From Arthrobacter sp. AFG20 (lineage in GTDB: Bacteria > Actinomycetota > Actinomycetes > Actinomycetales > Micrococcaceae): DNA of 64,000 nucleotides. This document shows positions 27,191 to 34,980 of the stretch, in pieces (the first letter of the stretch is position 1; every line of letters begins with the position of its first letter). Location: assembly GCF_002892795.1 (NCBI RefSeq), contig NZ_PJMC01000008.1, forward strand, positions 158,992 through 222,991, given 5' to 3'. Under the pieces are notes generated by a model that was not told the DNA's origin, searched no databases, and was given only the letters and a program-made list of their open reading frames with translations. The position numbers were made by a program, and so were the translations under genes.

Positions 27191-27278
27191 TGGCGGAGAA
27201 TGGGGGATTTGAACCCCCGAGGGCGTTAACCCAACACGCGTTCCAGGCGTGCGCCATAGGCCGCTAGGCGAATTCTCC
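27191..27278 (-). tRNA. tRNA-Ser(GGA)
   Basis: An 88-base cloverleaf reading leftwards. Acceptor GGAGAAT pairs with ATTCTCC, followed by discriminator G and an encoded CCA. The anticodon arm is CACGC-CTGGAAC-GCGTG with anticodon GGA. A long variable arm (TTGGGTTAACGCCC) and T arm GGGGGTTCAAATCCCCC fit a class II serine tRNA. Confidence 0.96.
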
Positions 27279-27354
27279 AGCTGCTCTTGAACCAAAAGCA
27301 GATACTAGAATACCTGAACTTTCCGGCATCTCCCAATCGGCCGAAAATGGAGCC

Positions 27355-27678
27355 ATGTCCCAGCTGCATGCACTCGTGATTTACGTTTCCGATTCCCATG
27401 CCGAGGCGGTGCTCACCGCCATCGGAGACGCCGGCGCCGGCCGGCTGGGCGATTATTCGCACTGCTCCTTCACATCGCCCGGTACGGGACGCTTTACCCC
27501 TTTGCCCGGAGCCCGGCCCTACATCGGCATCGTGGGCGCGCCGGAAGCAGTTTCCGAGACCCGGGTCGAGTGCATCGTGGAGGATGACGTGCTCGACGCC
27601 GTCGTGCAGGGATTGCGGCGGGCCCACCCCTACGAGGAGCCGGCGTTCATGAGCTGGCCGGTGAACGGGCACCGATAA
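27355..27678 (+). CDS. Nif3/YqfO-like C-terminal domain protein
   Basis: A 107-residue stand-alone protein resembling the PII/CutA-like insert of Nif3-family (YqfO) proteins. The motifs are LVIYVSDSHAEAVLTAIGDAGAG and the ending AHPYEEPAF. In full-length Nif3 proteins this domain lies between two metal-binding halves; here only the small domain is present. Function unknown. It lies between tRNA-Ser and the SRP RNA gene. Confidence 0.8.
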   Translation: MSQLHALVIYVSDSHAEAVLTAIGDAGAGRLGDYSHCSFTSPGTGRFTPLPGARPYIGIVGAPEAVSETRVECIVEDDVLDAVVQGLRRAHPYEEPAFMSWPVNGHR

Positions 27679-27750
27679 GACCACGGCGGTGCCCACCCCT
27701 GCCCCATCGGAGCCGATTCGGGCCACGCCGAAAGTTCGGGTAAAGTATCT

Positions 27751-27845
27751 GACGGCCCCTCATGTGGCGTCATCCTGTTGAACTCCCCCAGGACCGGAAG
27801 GTAGCAAGGGTAGATGGGCTCTGGCGGGTGCATGAGGGGTCTCTT
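27751..27845 (+). ncRNA. ffs: Signal recognition particle RNA, small bacterial type
   Basis: The hairpin tip ACCGGAAGGTAGCAAGGGT holds the conserved GGAAG...AGCA loops that bind Ffh. The outer stem is formed by GGCCCCTCATG (27754-27764) and CATGAGGGGTC (27831-27841). A TAAAGT at 27741-27746 could be its -10. The position just upstream of dnaX is common in Actinobacteria. The RNA targets membrane and secreted proteins to the Sec machinery. Confidence 0.93.
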
Positions 27846-27879
27846 ATTTAATGTCAGTCCCTATAGGTAGGTTTTCCCT

Positions 27880-30800
27880 GTGACTGTTACGACTGCCCTT
27901 TACCGCAGATACCGCCCGGACTCGTTCACGGACGTTATCGGGCAGGAACATGTCACCGAGCCGCTGATGACTGCCCTGCGCAAGAACCGCGTGAACCACG
28001 CCTACCTTTTCTCAGGCCCGCGCGGCTGCGGCAAGACCACGTCTGCGCGGATCCTGGCCCGCTGCCTCAACTGTGCGAAGGGCCCCACGGACACCCCGTG
28101 CGGTGTCTGCCCCAGCTGCGTCGAACTTGCCCGCGGCGGAGCCGGCTCCCTCGACGTCATCGAGATCGACGCCGCCAGCCACGGCGGCGTGGATGACGCC
28201 CGCGACCTCCGCGAACGAGCCACCTATGCGCCAGTGCGGGACCGCTACAAGATCTTCATCATTGACGAGGCGCACATGGTCACCTCGGCGGGCTTCAACG
28301 CCCTGCTGAAGATCGTCGAAGAGCCGCCGGAACACATCAAGTTCATCTTCGCCACCACCGAGCCGGACAAGGTGATCGGGACCATCCGCTCGCGCACGCA
28401 CCACTACCCGTTCCGGCTGGTGCCTCCGGAGCCGCTGATGGCGTACCTCGAGCAGCTCTGCCACCAGGAAAACGTCCCGGTAGCTCCCGGAGTGCTGTCG
28501 CTGGTGATCCGCGCGGGCGCGGGATCCGTGCGGGATTCGCTGTCCGTGCTGGACCAGCTCATGGCGGGCGCCGGACCCAACGGCCTCGATTACGAGCTCG
28601 CGGTGGCACTTCTCGGTTACACGCACGCCTCGCTTCTGGACGACGTCGTCGAAGCAATCGCCGCTTCCGATGCCGCCACGGTCTTCCGCGCCGTGGACCG
28701 CGTGGTTCAGACGGGCCACGACCCCCGCCGCTTCGTGGAGGACCTCCTGGAGCGCTTCCGCGACCTCATCATCGTGCAGGCCATGCCGGAAAGCGCCCAG
28801 GCCATCCTCCGTGGCATGCCAGCGGACCAGATCGCCAGGATGCAGAGCCAGGCACACAATCTCGGTGCGGCTGAGCTGTCTCGCGCGGCCGATGTCACCA
28901 ACACTGCGCTGACGGAGATGACGGGTGCCACGTCGCCGCGCCTGCACCTGGAACTGCTTTGCGCCCGCATCCTGCTGCCCAGTTCCGAGCAGACCGAACG
29001 CGGCATCGCCGCTAGGATCGACCGCGTGGAGCGGCGCCTGAATTACGCGGGGCCCGACGCCGGTGCTCCCGCCGCCGCTGCGGCTCCGGTTGCGCCGGTT
29101 GCGGCTTCTCCGGTGGCACCGTCTGCGCCTGTTCCATCTGCCGCTCCTGCGCAGAACGCTCCGGCCTCCCCTGCTCCGGCAGCTTCGGCGTCAGTTCCCG
29201 CCGCTCCGGCCGAGGCAGCTCCTGCGTCCAGCGCGCCGCAGGTGGGCGCGCCCGGCATTCAGGCCGCGCCCGGGGCCCAGAACGCACCCACACGGGAAGC
29301 CCTGGCCGCACCGCGCATCACCACTGGCGACTGGCCCACGGATGTCGCCGCCGCACGCGACCGCCGCCCCGCCGCGGACTCGCACGACGGGCAGGGACGG
29401 GAGTCCGCCGCCAAGGGCCCCGCTGCTTCACAGACCCCGCAGTCCGCCCCGCGGCCTGAACAAGCTCAGCGCCACGAGACCCCGCGCCAACAGACCCAGG
29501 GCCCCGAGCCGGTTGCCGCACACGCGGGCGCGTCGGCTCCCGCTCCGCAGTCCCACACCCAGCCCTCTTCCAGCGCAGCCTCTGCCGGTGCAGCTCCCGC
29601 CGGGGCGCATGCCGACGTCGAGGTGCTGCGCCGCGCCTGGCCCGAGGTCCTGCAGACGCTGACAAAAATCAAGCGGAGCACGTGGGCGCTCGTGGAGCCC
29701 AACGCCCAGGTTGGCCAGTTCGACGGCCAGGTCCTGACGCTCGTCTTCAGTACTTCCGGGCTGGCCGGTGCGTTCGGCCGGGCAGACCACTCCGAGAATC
29801 TGCGCCAGGCCATCCACAAGACGATCGGCATCGACTGCCAGATCACCGCGGTGGCAGGCGCCGGCAGCTCAGCGAGCTCTGAACCAAACCCAAAAGCACC
29901 TACTAGCCGGGACGTTCCGGCTACCACCACCGACGCTGATTGGGGCCTGGCCCCTGTCCCAGGTGGCTCCGGAGAACCGGAGCCACCCCCTGCCCGCCCT
30001 GCGGCAACTGGCTCGGCTCCGGCGTCGCCGGGTTCGTCCACCGTACCCGCGGCCGGGCATGCCCCTGCGTCTTCGCCGGAGGCCTCTGCGGTGTCCGCGC
30101 CGCAGTGGTCAGGACCGACCATCACGGCGTCCCGGCCGGACACCGCCGCCCCCGCCGGCGCCGGAAGCGCTACTGGCGCATCCAGCACTCCTGCACCATC
30201 GGCGCCCACCGCCCGCGCCGACGCCGGCAGCGCTGCGGGAGCATCCGGCAATGAACCGTCCGCACTCTCCCAGCAGCCTGCCACGCAGCCCGTTGCCACA
30301 CAGCCACCCGCCGAGTCCGTTGCCGCCCAGCAAGAGGCGGCACACGGACATCAGCAGCAGGCAGGCGACTACTCCTATCCCGATGACGACTGGGGCCCTC
30401 CACTCGACGAGGATGCACCTCCGCTGGACGAAGAGCCTCCCATGGACTGGGAGCCGTCGCGCCAGTGGCAGGGCAGCCCCGCGCCATCGTCGGCGCCGGA
30501 GATAAAGGCACCGGCGGTAAAACAGCCTGCCGAGTCCGCACCCCCGGCTGCGCAAACCCGCGCAAGAACTGCTGCCCCAGCGGAGGCGGAGCGCCAGCCT
30601 GCGCCAAACACCCCGGCTGATCCGTGGTCCCGTGCTGTCGAGCAGACACCTGGCGTATGGGCGCTCGGTTCCGAAAGCAACGTGGGCAAAAACCCGGCCG
30701 CGCCTGACGTCGACCGCGACGAGGAGTCCACCGGCTCCGCTGCACCGGTCTACCCGCCCGCCGCAGCCCAGCTGCCGCACGCCGGCGGGGACGCCGCGGG

Positions 30801-31446
30801 AGGCCAGCTGTCCAGCACCCCGGGCGGGAGCGCCTCAGGTGAAGGCGCCCCGGGTGTGAGCCGGCCGGGGGCAAGCGGCCCAGCTGAGATCGCGGCTGCT
30901 GAGCGCGCGCCGGAAACGGTTGAGCGCGGTGGCCCGGAGTTCGAGCCTGCCTACGCCATGGCATCCGCCCCGGCGCCTGCCGGCCACGAGTACGGAGCTC
31001 CCACCCCGAACCAGGGGGTCCGCGCGCCCGCCGTCGCCGCTGCGACCGACGCCGCCCCGGTCCGCGTTCCCGTATTCGCCTCCGGCCCAGCAGCGCAGGC
31101 AGGGCCCGCAGCGCAGGCAGGACCAGCGGTCCAGGCCGGCCCCTCGGTTGCCGCTGCCCGCACCGTTGCACCGGCGCCGGAGCCTGCAACCGAGATTCCC
31201 GCAAGGGGCAAGCTGAGCCTCTACCAAAGGCTCTCCAACAGCCCGGAGGCCGAGGCCGGTCGGGCCAAGGCGCCGGCGCGGAGCACCGAGGAACCGGCAC
31301 CGTACGTGCAGGACATCCCCAGCGCGGATGACGAAACCATCGAGGAGTCGGGCGTCTTTGGCCGTGCCGCCGTCGAGCGTATTCTGGGCGGGAAGCTCAT
31401 CGAAGAACGGTCGCTGGACGGCAGCCCCCTGGTGCCCCGGTACTAG
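27880..31446 (+). CDS. dnaX: DNA polymerase III subunit gamma/tau
   Basis: Clamp-loader ATPase. It has Walker A GPRGCGKTTS (46-55), zinc Cys residues 65, 74, 77 and 80, DEAH (129-132) and the sensor region RTHHYPF. Residues 1-370 are the conserved AAA+ part and lid. A second folded region lies at about 580-680. The rest of the 1188 residues is Ala/Pro/Gly-rich linker, ending in a conserved C-terminus (KLSLYQRLSNSPE). It is long even for Actinobacteria. Start GTG 27880 has a weak AGGTAGG site. recR and lysC follow in the same direction. Confidence 0.96.
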   Translation: MTVTTALYRRYRPDSFTDVIGQEHVTEPLMTALRKNRVNHAYLFSGPRGCGKTTSARILARCLNCAKGPTDTPCGVCPSCVELARGGAGSLDVIEIDAASHGGVDDARDLRERATYAPVRDRYKIFIIDEAHMVTSAGFNALLKIVEEPPEHIKFIFATTEPDKVIGTIRSRTHHYPFRLVPPEPLMAYLEQLCHQENVPVAPGVLSLVIRAGAGSVRDSLSVLDQLMAGAGPNGLDYELAVALLGYTHASLLDDVVEAIAASDAATVFRAVDRVVQTGHDPRRFVEDLLERFRDLIIVQAMPESAQAILRGMPADQIARMQSQAHNLGAAELSRAADVTNTALTEMTGATSPRLHLELLCARILLPSSEQTERGIAARIDRVERRLNYAGPDAGAPAAAAAPVAPVAASPVAPSAPVPSAAPAQNAPASPAPAASASVPAAPAEAAPASSAPQVGAPGIQAAPGAQNAPTREALAAPRITTGDWPTDVAAARDRRPAADSHDGQGRESAAKGPAASQTPQSAPRPEQAQRHETPRQQTQGPEPVAAHAGASAPAPQSHTQPSSSAASAGAAPAGAHADVEVLRRAWPEVLQTLTKIKRSTWALVEPNAQVGQFDGQVLTLVFSTSGLAGAFGRADHSENLRQAIHKTIGIDCQITAVAGAGSSASSEPNPKAPTSRDVPATTTDADWGLAPVPGGSGEPEPPPARPAATGSAPASPGSSTVPAAGHAPASSPEASAVSAPQWSGPTITASRPDTAAPAGAGSATGASSTPAPSAPTARADAGSAAGASGNEPSALSQQPATQPVATQPPAESVAAQQEAAHGHQQQAGDYSYPDDDWGPPLDEDAPPLDEEPPMDWEPSRQWQGSPAPSSAPEIKAPAVKQPAESAPPAAQTRARTAAPAEAERQPAPNTPADPWSRAVEQTPGVWALGSESNVGKNPAAPDVDRDEESTGSAAPVYPPAAAQLPHAGGDAAGGQLSSTPGGSASGEGAPGVSRPGASGPAEIAAAERAPETVERGGPEFEPAYAMASAPAPAGHEYGAPTPNQGVRAPAVAAATDAAPVRVPVFASGPAAQAGPAAQAGPAVQAGPSVAAARTVAPAPEPATEIPARGKLSLYQRLSNSPEAEAGRAKAPARSTEEPAPYVQDIPSADDETIEESGVFGRAAVERILGGKLIEERSLDGSPLVPRY

Positions 31447-31577
31447 GCCGCGGCACCCGGCCCTGAAGGAGCTCCCGCCCGAAGCGAGGACCCAAGGGCC
31501 GGGCCGATCGCCCTGTGACGTACCGGTGCCCCGCCTGGCGGCACCGGCCACCTTTCAACCAAGCAATCGAGGAAACA

Positions 31578-32177
31578 GTGTACGAGGGTGCAGTTCAGGA
31601 GCTGATCGACGAGCTCGGACGTCTACCCGGTGTGGGACCGAAGTCGGCGCAGCGCCTGGCGTTCCACATCCTGGAGGCAGACCCGCAGGACATGAAGCGG
31701 CTGGTGGAGGCCATCACCACCGTCAAGGAACGGGTCAAGTTCTGTGCCGCCTGCGGCAACGTGACCGAGCAGGAACTGTGCAACATTTGCCGCGACCCGA
31801 GGCGCGACCCCTCCATTATCTGCGTCGTGGAGGAGTCCAAGGACGTGCTGGCCGTGGAGCGCACCCGCTCATTCCGGGGCCGCTACCACGTGCTCGGCGG
31901 TGCCATAAACCCGATTGCGGGCGTCGGCCCGGAGCAGCTCCGGATCCGCGAACTCCTCAGCCGGCTCAGCGATGGCGCCGTCCAGGAGATCATTATTGCC
32001 ACCGACCCGAACCTGGAGGGCGAGGCCACGGCCACCTACCTGGCGCGCATGCTGCAGTCCATCGGGATCGCAGTAACGCGGCTCGCTTCCGGGCTGCCGG
32101 TAGGCGGCGACCTCGAGTACGCCGACGAAGTCACCCTGGGCAGGGCCTTCGAGGGCCGCCGGAACGCCCTCAGCTGA
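31578..32177 (+). CDS. recR: Recombination protein RecR
   Basis: A 199-residue RecFOR-pathway protein: N-terminal helix-hairpin-helix [15 protein letters not shown], a C4 zinc finger CAACGN...CNICRD and a Toprim domain ([16 protein letters not shown] through [11 protein letters not shown]). It loads RecA at gapped DNA. I place the start at GTG 31578, with GAGGAA six bases upstream and the family N-terminus [14 protein letters not shown]; a GTG 63 bases upstream only adds a non-conserved tail. No ybaB gene lies between dnaX and recR, unlike many bacteria. Confidence 0.95.
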   Translation: MYEGAVQELIDELGRLPGVGPKSAQRLAFHILEADPQDMKRLVEAITTVKERVKFCAACGNVTEQELCNICRDPRRDPSIICVVEESKDVLAVERTRSFRGRYHVLGGAINPIAGVGPEQLRIRELLSRLSDGAVQEIIIATDPNLEGEATATYLARMLQSIGIAVTRLASGLPVGGDLEYADEVTLGRAFEGRRNALS

Positions 32178-32291
32178 CCGCAACGGTCACAATTCCACAG
32201 CGGGCGGGCCGCGGCGATAAACTGGGTATGCCGCCGTGCCGTAAGGCCGCCTGGCCTCCAGAACTCCAATTGATCCAGTGAGGGTGCACGC

Positions 32292-33650
32292 ATGAGTATG
32301 CCCAGTACCGATGTGAAAACCGAACCGCGGCCGCAGGAGCTGCCCGCAGATACTGCTGCCACCACGCAGCTCATTGTGCAGAAGTTCGGCGGCTCGTCGG
32401 TGGCTGACGCTGACGGCATCAAGCGCGTAGCCAGGCGCGTGGTCGACGCCCAGAAGGCCGGCAACGAAGTCGTCGTCGTCGTCTCCGCGATGGGTGACAC
32501 CACCGACGAACTCCTTGACCTTGCCGCCCAGGTCACCGACTCAGCCCCGGCCCGGGAGATGGACATGCTCCTCTCCGCCGGTGAGCGCATCTCCATGGCC
32601 CTGCTGGCCATGGCCATCAACAAGTTCGGCGCGTCCGCGCAGTCCTTTACGGGTTCGCAGGCCGGCATGATCACGGACGGGATCCACGGCAAGGCCCGGA
32701 TCATCGACGTCGACCCGCACCGCATCCGCACCGCCCTGGACAAGGGGCACATTGCCATCGTCGCCGGGTTCCAGGGCATGAGCCGCTCCACGAACGAGAT
32801 CACCACCCTCGGCCGCGGCGGTTCGGACACGACGGCGGTGGCCCTCGCCGCCGCCCTCGAGGCAGACGTTTGCGAGATCTACACGGACGTTGACGGCATC
32901 TACACGGCGGACCCCCGCGTCGTTCCGTCAGCCCAGAAGATCGACCGCATCTCCAGCGAGGAGATGCTGGAACTGGCCGCATCCGGGGCCAAGATCCTCC
33001 ACCTCCGGTGCGTCGAATACGCCCGGCGGTTCGGCGTGCCGCTGCATGTCCGTTCCTCATTCAGCCAGAACGAAGGCACCTGGGTCCTGCCCGGCGCCGA
33101 TGACAAGATCACGACTCAAGAGGGAGTTGCCTTGGAGCAGCCAATCATCTCCGGTGTTGCACACGACCGCTCGGAAGCAAAGGTCACAGTCGTAGGTGTT
33201 CCGGACATCCCCGGCAAGGCAGCCGCGATCTTCCAGGTCATCGCGGACGCGCACTCGAACATCGACATGATCGTGCAGAACGTCTCCACGCACGGCACCG
33301 GCAGGACGGACATCTCCTTCACGCTGCCCATCGTCGAGGGCGCCGACGCCCTCGCCGCCCTCCGGGCTGCGCAGGCCGAGATCGGATTCGAAAGCATCGA
33401 GTACAACGAGCAGATCGGCAAGCTGTCGCTGATCGGCGCCGGCATGCGCTCCCACCCGGGCGTTTCGGCCACGTTCTTCAAGGCCCTGTCCGCAGCGGGT
33501 ATCAACATCAACATGATCTCCACCTCGGAAATCCGCATTTCCGTGGTGACCCATGCTGACCTGCTCGATGACGCCGTCCGCGCCATCCATAAGGCATTCG
33601 ATCTGGACAGCGAAGCTGTTGCCACCGTCTACGGGGGCACCGGCCGCTAA
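32292..33650 (+). CDS. lysC: Aspartate kinase
   Basis: Phosphorylates aspartate, the first step to lysine, threonine and methionine. KFGGSSVAD (about 31-39) and the nucleotide motif [10 protein letters not shown] (near 64) are present. Two ACT domains follow, from about residue 285, where lysine/threonine feedback acts. At 452 residues it carries about 27 extra N-terminal residues over typical actinobacterial enzymes. Start ATG 32292 has GAGGG seven bases upstream. A strong terminator follows, so asd is not in the same transcript here. Confidence 0.96.
   Translation: MSMPSTDVKTEPRPQELPADTAATTQLIVQKFGGSSVADADGIKRVARRVVDAQKAGNEVVVVVSAMGDTTDELLDLAAQVTDSAPAREMDMLLSAGERISMALLAMAINKFGASAQSFTGSQAGMITDGIHGKARIIDVDPHRIRTALDKGHIAIVAGFQGMSRSTNEITTLGRGGSDTTAVALAAALEADVCEIYTDVDGIYTADPRVVPSAQKIDRISSEEMLELAASGAKILHLRCVEYARRFGVPLHVRSSFSQNEGTWVLPGADDKITTQEGVALEQPIISGVAHDRSEAKVTVVGVPDIPGKAAAIFQVIADAHSNIDMIVQNVSTHGTGRTDISFTLPIVEGADALAALRAAQAEIGFESIEYNEQIGKLSLIGAGMRSHPGVSATFFKALSAAGININMISTSEIRISVVTHADLLDDAVRAIHKAFDLDSEAVATVYGGTGR
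33118..33134 (+). promoter_or_regulatory. Internal translation start for a separate aspartokinase beta chain
   Basis: Inside lysC, GGGAG (33122-33126) lies five bases before an in-frame TTG (33132-33134). Starting there would give a protein [16 protein letters not shown]..., exactly the two ACT domains. Corynebacterium and Bacillus aspartokinases make such a beta subunit from an internal start, forming an alpha2-beta2 enzyme. Confidence 0.6.
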
Positions 33651-33686
33651 AGGTCCCGGTCAGGCACTGCCCAGTCCGGGCAGACA

Positions 33687-33724
33687 GAAGCCCGGTGCGC
33701 TCACGCGCACCGGGCTTCTTCACT
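33687..33724 (+). terminator. Intrinsic terminator after lysC
   Basis: GAAGCCCGGTGCGC pairs perfectly with GCGCACCGGGCTTC around a TCAC loop (33687-33718) and is followed by TTCACTTCTT. It lies 36 bases after the lysC stop and 15 bases from the stop of the convergent small gene. Confidence 0.9.
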
Positions 33725-33738
33725 TCTTAAAGGCGTTG

Positions 33739-33957
33739 TCACTTGTCCAGGCCGCCCTTGCGGACAGCATAGTGGTGCCCCTCCGAGTCTGTCTCGACTT
33801 CGAACTGGGCCAGATCGTTTTCGGAAGCATGCTCATAATCGTCATGCAGGTGAACCACCGGCGTTGCTGCGTCGCCGACGGCGGCAGGGCCGAATACGAA
33901 CCGGAGCCTGTCTGTCAGGTTCATAAAGCCACTGAGCACGTGTGCCACAAGTCCCAC
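33739..33957 (-). CDS. Small conserved protein, paralogue of the 34083-34316 product
   Basis: A protein of up to 72 residues with no known domain. Its FMNLTDRLRFVFGPA segment matches FMRATGKLRAVFGPA in the neighbouring small protein, so both belong to one small family. The rest is acidic. Start is uncertain: GTG 33957 touches the GGAAGGGG ribosome site, so the GTG at 33948 fits better. It follows the lysC terminator on the opposite strand. Confidence 0.6.
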   Translation of the reverse strand: MGLVAHVLSGFMNLTDRLRFVFGPAAVGDAATPVVHLHDDYEHASENDLAQFEVETDSEGHHYAVRKGGLDK

Positions 33958-34082
33958 CCCCTTCCCTGCTTGAAGGCGGAGAGCGTCTGCCCTTCGACTG
34001 CCAGTGCCCTTATTTTACGCCGGGACCCCGAAAAAGGATCCCGGCAGGTACAGCCCGGCCGCTGGGACCGGCCCGGCGGCGG

Positions 34083-34316
34083 CTAACGCAGGGACTTGTC
34101 ATCGGGGTTGCGGGGCACCACATAAGTACTGCCGTCCGGTCGCCGGACCGTTTCCCACTGCTGCGTCTCGGCCTCACGCTGGGCGAGCAGTTTGCGGTTT
34201 TCCTCGGTCATGTCGTGAACCAGCGAACTCCTGTTGGCGGGGCCAAAAACCGCCCTGAGCTTGCCGGTTGCCCGCATGAACCGCTGCGCGCCGTTCTCTT
34301 TTGCCACGGTGTCCAC
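34083..34316 (-). CDS. Small conserved protein, paralogue of the 33739-33957 product
   Basis: A 77-residue protein with the family segment FMRATGKLRAVFGPA near 14-28, then a charged helix (EENRKLLAQREAETQQWETV) and a C-terminal RRPDGSTYVVPRNPDD. Function unknown. GTG 34316 or 34307 could be the start. It lies upstream of its paralogue in the same direction, 125 bases away, and is divergent from the MarR gene, so the palindromic operators at 34350-34370 may control it. Confidence 0.65.
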   Translation of the reverse strand: MDTVAKENGAQRFMRATGKLRAVFGPANRSSLVHDMTEENRKLLAQREAETQQWETVRRPDGSTYVVPRNPDDKSLR

Positions 34317-34349
34317 TCCATTCCACGACTACTGCCAGAATCAAGGATA

Positions 34350-34370
34350 CACTAATGATTAGTGCACTAA
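34350..34370. promoter_or_regulatory. Overlapping palindromes, probable MarR operator
   Basis: CACTAATGATTAGTG (34350-34364) and TTAGTGCACTAA (34359-34370) are each perfect palindromes sharing a TTAGTG half-site. They lie in the 66-base gap between the divergent small-protein gene and the MarR gene. MarR proteins bind such AT-rich palindromes, usually repressing their own gene and the divergent neighbour. Confidence 0.7.
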
Positions 34371-34382
34371 CGATCGAAAGGG

Positions 34383-34889
34383 ATGCTCATCGCTACCCGC
34401 CCGAAACCCCCGGCCCCTGGTACTGCCGGAACAGCCGCAATGCCTGCTTCCGAGCAGGACGACCTCCATCTGGAACGGCAGCTCTGCTTCGCCCTGACCG
34501 TCGCCTCGCGCAGCGTCGTGGGCGCCTACAAGCCCGTGCTGGACAAGCTGGGGCTCACCCATCCCCAGTACTTGGTCATGCTGTGCCTTTGGGAGTCCAG
34601 CCCCCGCTCGGTCCGCGATATCAGCCAGGCCCTCCTGCACGAGCCCGCAACCATATCGCCTCTTCTGCGGCGCCTGGAAGCGGCCGGCCTCATCACGCGC
34701 AGGCGTGTGGAGGGGAACGAGCGTGCCCTGGCAGTGGACCTGACTCCGCAAGGAGCGGCCCTCCGCCAGCAGGCCACGGCAGTTCCGGGGACCATCATGA
34801 CCAAGCTGGGCCTCAGCCGGGACCAGGTGGAGAGCTTGCATAGCTCCATGATGGACCTGATTGCCGCCACAGGCTCCGCCCATGGCTGA
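34383..34889 (+). CDS. MarR/OhrR-like transcriptional regulator
   Basis: A 168-residue winged-helix protein. The stretch LERQLCFALTVASRSVVGAYKPVL places a Cys where OhrR has its peroxide-sensing cysteine (Cys34 here). The segment LTHPQYLVMLCLWE is OhrR-like too, as is the DNA-binding part (RDISQALLHEPATISPLLRRLE). An organic-hydroperoxide sensor is likely, although no ohr gene is adjacent. ATG 34383 with GAAAGGG is possible; ATG 34440 gives a shorter N-terminus closer to the family's. Confidence 0.88.
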   Translation: MLIATRPKPPAPGTAGTAAMPASEQDDLHLERQLCFALTVASRSVVGAYKPVLDKLGLTHPQYLVMLCLWESSPRSVRDISQALLHEPATISPLLRRLEAAGLITRRRVEGNERALAVDLTPQGAALRQQATAVPGTIMTKLGLSRDQVESLHSSMMDLIAATGSAHG

Positions 34890-34918
34890 CTTCCCTTTGC
34901 TTTTTAACCGGTCCAGGC

Positions 34919-34960
34919 ACGACGCCGGGACTCACCACCAGCGGTGAGTCCCGGCGTCGT
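34919..34960. terminator. Strong hairpin between convergent MarR and subtilase genes
   Basis: An 18-base perfect stem (ACGACGCCGGGACTCACC with its complement) around an ACCAGC loop. It lies 29 bases after the MarR stop and 20 bases after the subtilase stop on the other strand. No T-tract is present, but the stability and position fit a bidirectional terminator. Confidence 0.75.
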
Positions 34961-34980
34961 CCGTCCTGGGATCAGAGGCA

